NCBI RefSeq assembly: GCF_003628555.1
Contig: NZ_CP021731.1
Coordinates: 124,001-188,000, forward strand
Reading direction: 5' to 3'
DNA from: Azoarcus sp. DN11
GTDB taxonomy: Bacteria > Pseudomonadota > Gammaproteobacteria > Burkholderiales > Rhodocyclaceae
DNA: 64,000 bases
Within the stretch, counting starts at the first letter, position 1. Every line of letters begins with the position of its first letter. This document shows positions 54,957 to 63,862 of this stretch, piece by piece. The position numbers were made by a program, and so were the translations under genes. Below the pieces are notes generated by a model. That model was not told the DNA's origin and searched no databases. It saw only the letters and a list, made by a program, of their open reading frames with translations.

Positions 54957-55466
54957 ATGGAAATTCGCGATGCGCGCGCGGACGATGCGGAAGGCATCAT
55001 GGCGATCTACAACGACGCGGTCGCCAACACCACGGCGATCTGGAACGAGACGCTGGTCGACGCGGCGAACCGGCGCAAGTGGATCGCCGACCGTCAGGCC
55101 CTCGGCTACCCGGTACTGGTCGCGGCGGGCGCCGACGGCGCGGTGCTGGGCTACGCCAGCTTCGGCGACTGGCGTGCCTTCGACGGCTATCGCCATACCG
55201 TCGAGCATTCGGTGTACGTGCATAAGGACGGCCGCGGTGCGGGCCTCGGCAAGGCGCTGATGCTGGCCCTGATCGAGCGTGCCCGGGCGCTCGGCAAGCA
55301 CGTGATGGTCGCGGGCATCGAGGCCGGCAACGAGACTTCGATCGCGCTGCACCTGAAGCTGGGCTTCGCGCGCACCGGCCTGATGCCCGAGGTCGGGACC
55401 AAGTTCGGCCGCTGGCTGGATCTCGCCTTCCTGCAGCTGAAGCTCGACGACGCGCTGCCGCGCTAA
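54957..55466 (+). CDS. GNAT acetyltransferase (phosphinothricin acetyltransferase-like)
   Basis: This 169-residue GNAT enzyme has EIRDARADDAEGIMAIYNDAV at the start, the characteristic EHSVYVHKDGRGAGLG acetyl-CoA-binding turn and a C-terminal KFGRWLDLAFLQL, matching the Pat/MnaT subfamily that acetylates phosphinothricin, methionine sulfone and related amino acids. The ATG follows AGGAGA. Confidence 0.9.
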   Translation: MEIRDARADDAEGIMAIYNDAVANTTAIWNETLVDAANRRKWIADRQALGYPVLVAAGADGAVLGYASFGDWRAFDGYRHTVEHSVYVHKDGRGAGLGKALMLALIERARALGKHVMVAGIEAGNETSIALHLKLGFARTGLMPEVGTKFGRWLDLAFLQLKLDDALPR

Positions 55467-55527
55467 GGCCCGTTTTTCGGGCGGGCGATGTGGGCGGTCG
55501 CGCAGGATGCGGACCCTGCGCGACGTG

Positions 55528-55941
55528 CTATGTCCTTGCCGCGGCCTCGTGCGCGGCAATGCAGGCGACGAGCTTCTTGTCGACGGTCGTCGTATGCAGC
55601 GCGAACCAGTTGAACATGAACTGCGCCAGCTCCTCGAGGGGGGCGCTATCGGTGTAGTACGCGTGGACTTCGTTTTCCAGCCGGCGCAGCAGCCACGCGT
55701 GTTCGTCGCGATGCTCGTCGTAGTCGGGGTAGCCGATGTCGAGCATGATGTTCTCTTCGCTGATGAAGTGGAACTCGGCGTACTTGCGCACTTCGAGGAG
55801 CAGGCGCAGCGCCTTTTCCTTGGGGCAATCGCGCTCGGCTTCGACGGATACCGCACGGATGAGATCCACGAAGGCCCGGTGCTCGGCGTCGATGCGCGGG
55901 TGCCCGATTTCGAATTTACTGTCCCACTTGATGTCGATCAC
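55528..55941 (-). CDS. Bacteriohemerythrin
   Basis: This 137-residue four-helix O2-binding diiron protein has ligands in GHPRIDAEH, H..E of EFHFISEENIM, HRDEHAWLL and the C-terminal HTTTVDKKL. The GTG at 55941 preceded by GGAGGCGAAC is the right start; a longer frame to 56049 adds 36 residues that do not fit the family. It may sense or deliver oxygen in a facultative organism. Confidence 0.9.
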   Translation of the reverse strand: MIDIKWDSKFEIGHPRIDAEHRAFVDLIRAVSVEAERDCPKEKALRLLLEVRKYAEFHFISEENIMLDIGYPDYDEHRDEHAWLLRRLENEVHAYYTDSAPLEELAQFMFNWFALHTTTVDKKLVACIAAHEAAART

Positions 55942-56059
55942 GTTCGCCTCCGTCCGGCGCGTCAGGGCGCCGGGCGCTTTCCGCCCGGTACCCCCGGCAC
56001 CGGGACCTCCGGAAAGCGCGCGTAGTGCATATCCTAAGCGAATATGCACATGCCGGCAG

Positions 56060-57463
56060 CTATCGTGCGCTGCGGGCCGCCAGGGCCGGGTCGGGCATCG
56101 CCGGTTCGGCGGCGGGTGCGTGCCCGCGCAAGCCCGGGATGTGGCGCTGCACGAGCGCCAGCGCGAGGAGCGTGAACACCATCGAGAAGCCGAGCAACGA
56201 GAGGTAGCTCGACGCGCCGCCCGAGGTGATCACCGCGGCGCCCGCGAAGGAGCTCAGGATCGCGCCGAGGCGCCCGAAGGACAGCGCCGAGGCGGTGCCG
56301 GTCGCGCGCACCATGGTCGGATAGACGTAGGCGCACAGCGCGTACATCGTCGCCTGCACCGCGATCACGAACATGCCGTGCAGGCCGAGGCCGATCATCA
56401 GCCAGGTCGTGTTCGCCGAGAAATCGACCCCCTGCAGCATGAAGGCGCTGGCCGCCGCACCAATACTGGCGAGGATCAGCGGCCAGCGCGAGCCGTAGCG
56501 CGTGATCGCCAGTGCGCAGCCGAGCGAACCGATCACGCCACCGAGGTTGTAGGCGGTGAGACCGGAGCCGGCCAGCGTCGCGGGCAGGCCTTCGGCCGCA
56601 AGCATCGTCGGCAGCCAGCTGAAGGCGGTGTAGGTGGCGAGCATCACGAGGAAGAAGCCGGCCCAGATCGCCAGCGTGTCGCGCGCCCGGCCGGCCTGGA
56701 ACAGCGCCGCGAAGCCCGCGCTGTGCCCGGCGCCGGCTTCGGCGGCATCGACGAATACGGTGCCGGGAGCGGCAGGACGTGCCATGCGCGCGAGGAGCTG
56801 GCGCAGTTCCGGCCAGCGGGCGGTCTTGCGGGCGAGGTAGCGGGCGGATTCGGGCATCAGCGCGAGCAGCACGAGGCTGTAGGCGACGGGGACCGCGCCG
56901 CCGATCCAGAACAGCCCGCGCCAGCCGAGTACGGGCAGGATCGCGGCGGCGAAGAGACCTGCAAGCATGCCGCCGAGCGGGTAGCACACGATAGTCGCGG
57001 TGACGGCGAGCGTGCGCCGGCGGGCTGGCGTGAACTCCGCAGTCATCGTCGAGGCGCTCGGCAGCGCGCCGCCGATGCCCAGTCCGGCGAGGAAGCGCAG
57101 CACGGCGATCGTCGTCACGTCCGGCGCGAAACCGATCGTGATCGTCGCGGCACCGAACAGGAACACGCTCGCGGCCAGCACCAGCCGCCGGCCGAAGCGG
57201 TCCGCAACGATGCCGGCGCACGCGCTGCCGACCGCCATGCCGACAAGCCCCGCGGCCACGGCGGGCGCGAACGCGGCCTTCGTGATGCCCCACTCCTTGA
57301 TCAACATCGGGATCGCGAAGCCGATCAGCTGCCCGTCGAAGCCGTCCAACACGATCGCCAGCGCGGCGAGCATCACGACGAGCCTCTGCATCGAGGTGAA
57401 GGGGCCGTAGTCGAGAATGCCGCCGATATCGACGGCGGAAGAGGAATGGGAATGCTGCTGCAT
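56060..57463 (-). CDS. MFS transporter, aromatic acid:H+ symporter type
   Basis: This ~467-residue carrier has 12 hydrophobic helices. Family signatures are LDGFDGQLIGFAIP in helix 1, the DRFGRR loop (ADRFGRRLVL) between helices 2 and 3 and LAGLGIGGALPSA in helix 4-5, typical of the PcaK/BenK group importing aromatic acids. Two ATGs two codons apart are possible (57469, 57463); AGGAG is eight bases from the second. It is divergent from the small exported proteins. Confidence 0.88.
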   Translation of the reverse strand: MQQHSHSSSAVDIGGILDYGPFTSMQRLVVMLAALAIVLDGFDGQLIGFAIPMLIKEWGITKAAFAPAVAAGLVGMAVGSACAGIVADRFGRRLVLAASVFLFGAATITIGFAPDVTTIAVLRFLAGLGIGGALPSASTMTAEFTPARRRTLAVTATIVCYPLGGMLAGLFAAAILPVLGWRGLFWIGGAVPVAYSLVLLALMPESARYLARKTARWPELRQLLARMARPAAPGTVFVDAAEAGAGHSAGFAALFQAGRARDTLAIWAGFFLVMLATYTAFSWLPTMLAAEGLPATLAGSGLTAYNLGGVIGSLGCALAITRYGSRWPLILASIGAAASAFMLQGVDFSANTTWLMIGLGLHGMFVIAVQATMYALCAYVYPTMVRATGTASALSFGRLGAILSSFAGAAVITSGGASSYLSLLGFSMVFTLLALALVQRHIPGLRGHAPAAEPAMPDPALAARSAR

Positions 57464-57685
57464 CGGCATGTCTCCTGAGAATTGCCGGTCCGCGCCGGAA
57501 CGGGCGACCTGTTTGCGGGAAACGATACTATTTTGATTGATTGACAGCAAGCAATTTGTATCACAACAGTAACGGCGGCGCGATCAGGCGCCTTCACGCC
57601 GGCGGGAATTCCTTGCAGAAGCTGTGGTCTTTTCAGGGGCTTCATGCGTTAACGAAACGTCAGCCAGTCGAATGGGGAGACCACC

Positions 57686-58081
57686 ATGAAATGGCTCAAA
57701 CTTGCGCTTGTTGCACTCCTGGTGCTGGGATCCGCGTTGCCGGACATGGCTGCGGCCGACCACCGCCGGTTCCGTGGCCACAGCCGTTCGAGCATCGGCC
57801 TCTTCGTCGGCGTCCCGCTGTACTGGGGGTGGCCGGGGCCGTATTACTCCCCCTTCTACTCGCCCTATCCCTACTACTACCCGCCCTATTACAGCTATCC
57901 GCCGGTCGTTACCGTGCCGTCGTCGCCGCCCGTCTATATCGAGCGCGAGGACGAAGCGGACGCGGACCGCGCGTCGCCGGGCGGTTACTGGTATTACTGT
58001 GACCGGCCAGCCGGCTATTACCCGGACGTGAAGGAATGCTCCGGCGGCTGGGAACGCGTGAAGCCGCGGTCGTCGCGTTGA
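57686..58081 (+). CDS. Small exported Tyr/Pro-rich protein
   Basis: This 131-residue protein has a Sec signal peptide (~24 residues) and a Tyr/Pro-rich middle (YYSPFYSPYPYYYPPYY) typical of betaproteobacterial PXPV-type or YXWGXPG envelope proteins. The C-terminus has two cysteines in YYCDRPAGYYP...CSGGW, a motif common in such proteins. Function unknown. GGGGAG precedes the ATG, and it is 13 bases before the next gene. Confidence 0.75.
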   Translation: MKWLKLALVALLVLGSALPDMAAADHRRFRGHSRSSIGLFVGVPLYWGWPGPYYSPFYSPYPYYYPPYYSYPPVVTVPSSPPVYIEREDEADADRASPGGYWYYCDRPAGYYPDVKECSGGWERVKPRSSR

Positions 58082-58094
58082 GGGGGATCCGAAC

Positions 58095-58613
58095 ATGAGC
58101 ACCTGTTTCCGTTTTGTGCCGCTCGCGCTCGCGCTGCTGACGGCCGGCTGCGTGTCCATGCCGTCCGGGCCGAGCGTGCTCGTGCTGCCTGGCACCGGCG
58201 CGAGCTTCAGTGAATTCCGTGCCGACGACGTGGCCTGCCGCCAGTACGCGCGCGAGTCCATCGGCGGGCGCTCGGCCGAGCAGGCCGCGACCGACGCCGG
58301 CGTGCGCAGCGCGGTCGTCGGCACCGCCATCGGCGCCGCCGTCGGCGCCGCGGTCAATGGCGGCCGCGGTGCCGGGGTGGGTGCCGGCACCGGGCTGCTG
58401 GTCGGCAGCGCGGCGGGCAGTGGCACGGCCGAGGTGTCGGGCTACGAGGCGCAGCGGCGCTATGACCACGCCTATGTGCAGTGCATGTACGCAAGCGGCC
58501 ACCGCGTGCCGGTGCAGGGCCGGTATTCGCCCGGCCGCCCGGATCGTTATCGCAGCCCGCCTCCGCCGCCGCCCGCCGGCACGCCGCCTCCGCCGCCGCC
58601 CGGCGTGCGCTGA
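58095..58613 (+). CDS. Glycine-zipper lipoprotein
   Basis: This 172-residue lipoprotein (lipobox LTAGC at about 14-18) has a glycine-zipper segment (GTAIGAAVGAAVNGGRGAG..., about 76-112) like YmgG/OmpA-linked zipper proteins, a C-containing block (HAYVQCMYASGH) and a polyproline tail. It probably sits in the outer membrane; cotranscribed with the preceding gene. Confidence 0.8.
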   Translation: MSTCFRFVPLALALLTAGCVSMPSGPSVLVLPGTGASFSEFRADDVACRQYARESIGGRSAEQAATDAGVRSAVVGTAIGAAVGAAVNGGRGAGVGAGTGLLVGSAAGSGTAEVSGYEAQRRYDHAYVQCMYASGHRVPVQGRYSPGRPDRYRSPPPPPPAGTPPPPPPGVR

Positions 58614-58852
58614 GCGGTCGGCCGCGGCCGCCGTCGCGCCCGTCGGCGTGATCGCGTGGCCCGCGTTCAATACTTCACGCCAGGCCGGGGCGGCGTCTCG
58701 CTATGCTGGAGCCATTCGACGCCGCCCGGAATGCGTCCGGGCGAGTTCGCCGAACGGGCGGCCATCCCCGCCACCACGAGGATGGGCCGGAAGAAGCCGA
58801 GCGGCGACTTTCGTGCCGGAACCCGGCGATGGGGCCGTAGCGGAGGACCGTC

Positions 58853-60976
58853 ATGTCAGATGAGCCGAACAGCCGTCCCGCTGCGCCGACCCGTTCCTCG
58901 CTCAGGCTGAAAAAAATTGCCAGCCGGCTGCAGGACTGGTTCGTGATCCAGACGACGCTGGTCAAGCTCATCGTCGTGGCGGTCGTCGTGCTGATTCCCT
59001 TCACGGCCATGCATGCCGTGATGCTGGCGCAGAAGCGCGCCGCGCTGGCCGAGGAAGTCAAGGTGATGGAGGTCGCCGGGGGGCCGGGCGCGCGCGTGTG
59101 GGCTTTCGACGAGAGCGTGCCGGTGGTGCTCGGCAGCGGCTCGGTGCTCGGCTTCCTCGACGCGAACCCGGTCGACCGCGTCACGGTGATCTACGAGCCA
59201 CTGATGTGGAACCTGTCGGAGCGCATCATCCTCGTGCAGTCGCGAGGGCGGCAGCATGCCTACTACCCGAGCGACCTGGAAACGAAGATCTTCGCCGACA
59301 AGGCGGTGTCGGCCCCGTGGTCCGGCCGCCTCGCCTTCATTCCGCGGGCCGAACTGGGCGAGGGCGCGCTGAAGGTGTTCGAGCGTCTCGACCAGCGCTT
59401 CGCGAACGGGCGCCCGCGTTCGGCCGACGACGGCTGGCGCGCCGTGATCAGCGGCGTGCTGTCGTCCGCGCTGATGCTGGGGTTGCTCATTTTCCTGTTC
59501 ATGCAGCTGCGCGGGCAGTTCAAGGCGCTGAAGTTCATCGAGCCCGGGCAGGTGCGCGGCTCCATCGACGAACTCGTCGGCATGGACGACATCAAGGCCG
59601 AGGTTGCGCAGATCAAGGACCAGTACGAGCGGCGCGTGCTGTACGCCGAATACGGCATCCGCAAGCCGTTCAACGTGATGTTCAGCGGACCGGCCGGCAC
59701 CGGCAAGACCAAGCTCGCGAGCTATCTCGCGAAGGAGCTGAACCTGTCGATCCTGTTCCACTCCGCCGCGAATCTGGAAACGGGTTACGTCGCCGGCGGC
59801 GCGAACACCCTCACCCGCATCGTGTCGATGGCGAAGCGGCGCAAGCGCTGCATCGTGTTCCTCGACGAGGCGCAGGATCTCTTCATGAAGCGCGGTGGAC
59901 GGCGAAAATTCGACGACGATACCGCCAATACCCTGCTCGCCGTGCTCGACGGCGTGCGCAGCAAGGACGAGGCGGAGATCATCTGGATCGTGGCGAGCAA
60001 CTTCAACAGCCAGTCGATGGAGATGGACGAAGCGATGCTGCGCCGCTTCCAGATGAAGGTGGATTTCCGCCTGCCCAACCGCGAAGAGCGCCTCGCGATC
60101 ATCCGCCACTACCTCGCGCAGCGCGCCGACAAGGTGCTGCCCGACCTCGACCTGAGCCACCTCGTCGGCGTCACCGAAGGGCGCAGCCCCGCGGACCTCG
60201 AGACCATCGTCAACCAGGCCGGCATCACCGCGGTGCAGGCGGGCGAGATGATCGGCGCGGATACGCTGATGCAGGCCGCCGAGCGCGTGCTGGTCGGCAA
60301 CGTCAATTCCAACACCACCGACGAACGCGAGCGGGACCGCCGCATCATCGCCGTGCACGAGTGGGGCCATTTCTTCGTCGACCTGCAGCGCGAGCGCGAG
60401 CGCACGCGTGACGACTGGGACCGCATCCTCGCCGACATGAAGACGATCAAGATCTCGCTGAAGGCCATTCCGCGCAGCAACGCCCTGGGCTTCGTCTTCC
60501 ACAAGCAGGGCACCAACCTGCTGAAGACCAAGGGCGACATCGAGCACGACGTGCGCGTGCTGCTTGGCGGCATGGCCAACGAGGAGCTTTTCTTCGGCGA
60601 GGACGGCACGACCAACGGCGCCCACAACGACATCACCCGCGTCACCCAGCTCCTGCATCACGCCGTCGGCGAGATGGGCATGTACCGCAAGACGCGCCTC
60701 AACTTCGGCGCGCTCACGAACGACGGTCAGCGGTCGAGCCGCGTGCTCGACGAAGAAACGCGCGGCATCATGGAGGCGCAGAGCGAGCGGCTGTATGGCG
60801 AGACCAAGGCGGTGCTGGCGGGGTTCAGGCCGCTCACGGAGCATCTGGTCGGCAAGCTGCTGGAGGCCGGCGAGATGAGCCTGGACGAGACGCTGGCGGA
60901 GATCCGCCGCTTCGAGGCGTCGACTGCGGCATCGCCGGACTCGCGCGCCGGTTCCGGCCTCGCGTTCAGGGTGTGA
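58853..60976 (+). CDS. Divergent FtsH-like AAA+ membrane protease homologue with HEWGH motif
   Basis: This 707-residue protein has two membrane helices (about 35-57 and 200-222) enclosing a ~140-residue periplasmic region, an AAA+ domain (Walker A GPAGTGKTK ~281, LDEAQD Walker B, second region of homology with R fingers), and an M41-like C-terminal domain. The zinc motif reads HEWGH (502-506) rather than HEAGH, with the expected third-ligand Asp in NGAHNDITR. GGAGG precedes the ATG. It is not the housekeeping FtsH: the sequence is highly diverged. Substrate unknown. Confidence 0.85.
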   Translation: MSDEPNSRPAAPTRSSLRLKKIASRLQDWFVIQTTLVKLIVVAVVVLIPFTAMHAVMLAQKRAALAEEVKVMEVAGGPGARVWAFDESVPVVLGSGSVLGFLDANPVDRVTVIYEPLMWNLSERIILVQSRGRQHAYYPSDLETKIFADKAVSAPWSGRLAFIPRAELGEGALKVFERLDQRFANGRPRSADDGWRAVISGVLSSALMLGLLIFLFMQLRGQFKALKFIEPGQVRGSIDELVGMDDIKAEVAQIKDQYERRVLYAEYGIRKPFNVMFSGPAGTGKTKLASYLAKELNLSILFHSAANLETGYVAGGANTLTRIVSMAKRRKRCIVFLDEAQDLFMKRGGRRKFDDDTANTLLAVLDGVRSKDEAEIIWIVASNFNSQSMEMDEAMLRRFQMKVDFRLPNREERLAIIRHYLAQRADKVLPDLDLSHLVGVTEGRSPADLETIVNQAGITAVQAGEMIGADTLMQAAERVLVGNVNSNTTDERERDRRIIAVHEWGHFFVDLQRERERTRDDWDRILADMKTIKISLKAIPRSNALGFVFHKQGTNLLKTKGDIEHDVRVLLGGMANEELFFGEDGTTNGAHNDITRVTQLLHHAVGEMGMYRKTRLNFGALTNDGQRSSRVLDEETRGIMEAQSERLYGETKAVLAGFRPLTEHLVGKLLEAGEMSLDETLAEIRRFEASTAASPDSRAGSGLAFRV

Positions 60977-61544
60977 GCCCCAGCTCCCAGATTCCCGCCG
61001 GCGGGGGGTTGCGCCAGATCACCGAGGTGCGTTTCCAGCGCAGATGCCGCGGCGCCAGAAAGGGCGCGCGCGGCTGGTACGTAAACTGCACGAGCTTGCG
61101 CTCGGGGTTGTGCGCGAGGAAGCGGCACAGGCTGTGCGCGGTCTCGGTCGCGACGTGCGCGGGGAGCGAGCGGAAGGGCAGGCTGGAGACAAGAACGATC
61201 CGGCCGGGGTGCTCTATCAGGGAGTCGACGACCTGGCTGGCCGTCGCCTGGCGGATGTCCGCGCCGGGATAGCGATGGCGCAGGCGGCGCGCGAGCGCCG
61301 CTTGCAGTTCGACGGCGATCAGGGGCACGTGGGGCAGTTTCTGCAGCAAGGCGTCGGTGACCGCTCCCGTGCCCGCGCCGAGTTCGACGACGAGGTCGGC
61401 ACCCTCCGCGGCGCCCGCCATCGCATTCGCGAGCGCGCGCGAAGACGGCAGCAGCGTACCGGTCGACGCCGGATTCCGCAGCATCGCGACCAGCAGCTGC
61501 AAGTGCGCAGAAGAGGGCGTGGCAAGCCGAAACATGTCCGCCAT
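60966..61544 (-). CDS. Phospholipid N-methyltransferase-like protein (PmtA family)
   Basis: This 192-residue SAM-dependent methyltransferase of the PmtA/rRNA-adenine-dimethylase-like type has FLRNPASTGTLLPSSRALA-type N-terminus (here MLRNPASTGTLLPSSRAL), motif I VVELGAGTGAVT, and LPFRSLP, matching small betaproteobacterial PmtA homologues. It may methylate phosphatidylethanolamine. Its stop overlaps the convergent FtsH-like gene by 11 bases. Confidence 0.85.
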   Translation of the reverse strand: MADMFRLATPSSAHLQLLVAMLRNPASTGTLLPSSRALANAMAGAAEGADLVVELGAGTGAVTDALLQKLPHVPLIAVELQAALARRLRHRYPGADIRQATASQVVDSLIEHPGRIVLVSSLPFRSLPAHVATETAHSLCRFLAHNPERKLVQFTYQPRAPFLAPRHLRWKRTSVIWRNPPPAGIWELGLTP

Positions 61545-61805
61545 ATTAGTGAGCGACCGCCGCAGGGGCGCGCGCGCTTACATTTTGAAATGAAAACCCT
61601 CCGCACTGCTCGGGCCGTCAGGGGGAGTCGTGGCGCGGTTTTCCTCTGCCTGAGAACGCTGGATGACGAGGCGAGTTCCCCGGCGATGGGCGCGCGTGGT
61701 GCTTTCGACGGGCAGGGGTCCGAATCGGACGATGTGGGTCGCCTGCGCGACGACGTGGCGCGCCCGGAAAACCGTCCGGGTTCACACAAGGTGCCGGGAT
61801 GGGCC

Positions 61806-62015
61806 TCAGGCCGCGGTCTCGGGCTTCTGGGTCTCTTCCGTGACGTCCAGGCCCCAGTCGCCGTACTCGTACCAGTCGTCGCCGAGCAGCTCGGCCGGGT
61901 GCTGCGTGCGGCCCGAGCCGTTGCCGCAGCCGAGCGAGTCCGCCGGGCAGTATTTGTCACAGCCCCAGCAGATGCGTTCGGGGTGCTTGGGGTGCAGGGG
62001 GAATTTCTTGGCCAT
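61806..62015 (-). CDS. DUF3079 small cysteine-rich protein
   Basis: This 69-residue protein is of the DUF3079 type: KKFPLHPKHPERICWGCD at the start, and cysteines in CWGCDKYC and LGCGNG that could bind a metal. Such proteins are common in beta- and gammaproteobacteria. It is 261 bases from the methyltransferase start, a gap without a supported gene. Confidence 0.88.
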   Translation of the reverse strand: MAKKFPLHPKHPERICWGCDKYCPADSLGCGNGSGRTQHPAELLGDDWYEYGDWGLDVTEETQKPETAA

Positions 62016-62254
62016 GTCGGGGAGCCTCGTGACCGCTTGGGTTGCGGATTCTGTAGATGTCCGACAACTTTACTCGGTTATGGCCGGCGAACTTTGATGT
62101 CCGTCAAGATTGCCCGGTGTCGCGACGGCTGCACCGCAGGCGCGGGCGGCGTATAGTCGCGGGTCCGCGAAGCGCTCTTCCCTTTTCGCTCCGCCTGCCG
62201 ACCCCGCGCCGCAGCCTCCCGTCCAGGCTGCGGCGCCCGCACTGCCGAATCAAG

Positions 62255-63358
62255 ATGTCACTGCCCCGTTTCGATCCCGCCGACTACCCCGCCCAGCTCG
62301 CCGACAAGGTGGCCCGCTTCGCGAGCGATTTTGCGCCGCTGGGCGTCTCTGCCCCGGAGGTGTTCGCGTCCGAGCCGCTGCACTACCGCCTGCGGGCGGA
62401 ATTCCGCATGTGGCACCACGGCGATGGCCTCGTCGACTACGCGATGTTCGCCGCGGACGACCCGAAGACGCCGGTGCTGCTCGAAGACTTCCCCGCGGCG
62501 GCGGCGCCGATCTGCGCACTGATGCCGCGCCTGCGCGACGCGCTGCGGGCGGACGACGTGCTGCGCAGGAAGATCTTCCAGGTCGAGTTCCTCGCGACGC
62601 TGAGCGGCGAACTGATGGTGAGCCTGGTCTATCACCGCGCCCTCGACGAGGCGTGGGCGGTGGCGGCGCGCCTGCTCGCGGAGCGGCTGGGCGTGCAGGT
62701 CATCGGCCGCAGCCGCAAGCAGAAGATCGTGCTCGATCGCGACTGGCTGCTGGAAGAGTTCGACGTGGACGGCCGGCGCCTGCGCTACCAGCAGATCGAA
62801 GGCAGCTTCACGCAGCCCAACGGCGGCGTGAACCGGCAGATGCTCGGCTGGGCGCGGCGCCAGGTGATGGGCGTCGGCGGCGACCTGCTCGAGCTCTATT
62901 GCGGCAACGGCAACTTCACGATGGCGCTGGCGCCGCTCTTCGAGCGCGTGCTCGCGACCGAGGTCAGCAAGTCCTCGGTGCGCGCCGCGCACTACAACCT
63001 CGAGGCCAACGGCATCGACAACATCACGATGGTGCGCATGTCGAGCGACGAGATCAGCGACGCCTTCGCCGGCGGGCGCGAGTACCGGCGCATGAAGGAT
63101 GTCGATCTCGCGAACTACCGCTTCTCCACGCTCTTCGTCGACCCGCCGAGGAGCGGCCTCGACGACGCCACCGTGACGCTCGCGCGCGGCTTCGACCGCA
63201 TCCTCTACATCTCGTGCAACCCGGTGACGCTGCGCGACAACGTCGCCGCCCTCGCCGACACGCACGACATCGCCGCCGCCGCGGTGTTCGACCAGTTCCC
63301 CTACACGCACCACCTCGAGGCCGGGCTGCTGCTGACGCGGCGTACCGCGGGCGGCTGA
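62255..63358 (+). CDS. trmA: tRNA (uracil-5-)-methyltransferase TrmA
   Basis: This 367-residue RNA methyltransferase makes m5U54 in tRNA T loops. Blocks match TrmA: FRMWHHGDGLVDYAMFA, the SAM motif LLELYCGNGNFTMALA, VDPPRSGLD and the nucleophilic Cys in ILYISCNPVTL, plus the terminal FDQFPYTHHLE. The ATG at 62255 precedes the family N-terminus (SLPRFDPADY). Confidence 0.96.
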   Translation: MSLPRFDPADYPAQLADKVARFASDFAPLGVSAPEVFASEPLHYRLRAEFRMWHHGDGLVDYAMFAADDPKTPVLLEDFPAAAAPICALMPRLRDALRADDVLRRKIFQVEFLATLSGELMVSLVYHRALDEAWAVAARLLAERLGVQVIGRSRKQKIVLDRDWLLEEFDVDGRRLRYQQIEGSFTQPNGGVNRQMLGWARRQVMGVGGDLLELYCGNGNFTMALAPLFERVLATEVSKSSVRAAHYNLEANGIDNITMVRMSSDEISDAFAGGREYRRMKDVDLANYRFSTLFVDPPRSGLDDATVTLARGFDRILYISCNPVTLRDNVAALADTHDIAAAAVFDQFPYTHHLEAGLLLTRRTAGG

Positions 63359-63362
63359 TCGT

Positions 63363-63725
63363 TCAGCGGCGGTGTCCCTGGGGTCGCGGCGTCGACGGCG
63401 GATCGGGGCGCTCGGCGTCCTCCAGCGGATAGGAGTCGGCGAAATAGGCCGGCCCCTTCATGATCAGCACGATCACCGCGCCGATCGCCAGCACGGTGAC
63501 GCTGCTGAAGGTCAGGCCGAGGATGCTGAGGCCGATGATGTCCGCGGTCGTGATGCTGGCGGTCGGATCCGGCCCGAACCCGGCCCACGCCAGCAGGCGC
63601 GCGAGTGCCGGCGCCAGGCCGGCGATCAGCGCGCCACCCACCAGCACGAAGGGAAGTCGTAAGAGCAGGTTGCGTTCAAACACCGTCGAGACGGCGGTTC
63701 TGTCGGGGAGGTGCGGGGAGTTCAT
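63363..63725 (-). CDS. Small two-helix membrane protein
   Basis: This 120-residue protein has two hydrophobic segments (LLLRLPFVLVGGALIAGLA and IIGLSILGLTFSSVTVLAIG) and a charged proline-rich tail. AAAGGAG precedes the ATG at 63725; longer frames upstream lack a site. I do not recognise it. It converges with trmA. Confidence 0.65.
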   Translation of the reverse strand: MNSPHLPDRTAVSTVFERNLLLRLPFVLVGGALIAGLAPALARLLAWAGFGPDPTASITTADIIGLSILGLTFSSVTVLAIGAVIVLIMKGPAYFADSYPLEDAERPDPPSTPRPQGHRR

Positions 63726-63862
63726 GGCGACTCCTTTCGTTCTGGTGGGGGTTGGACGTTGCGCGGGGCGGATGATTCCATGCGAAATCGCTTCAGGGTG
63801 CAAGCAGCGGGACCCGACCCCGGATCTGACCGCGAGCCGATCGTCGAGACGGATCGCCCGGT

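Noticed and set aside
61592..62156. Plus-strand frame between the PmtA-like gene and trmA
   Set aside because: It covers the DUF3079 gene antisense and lacks protein-like composition; DUF3079 on the minus strand is well supported.
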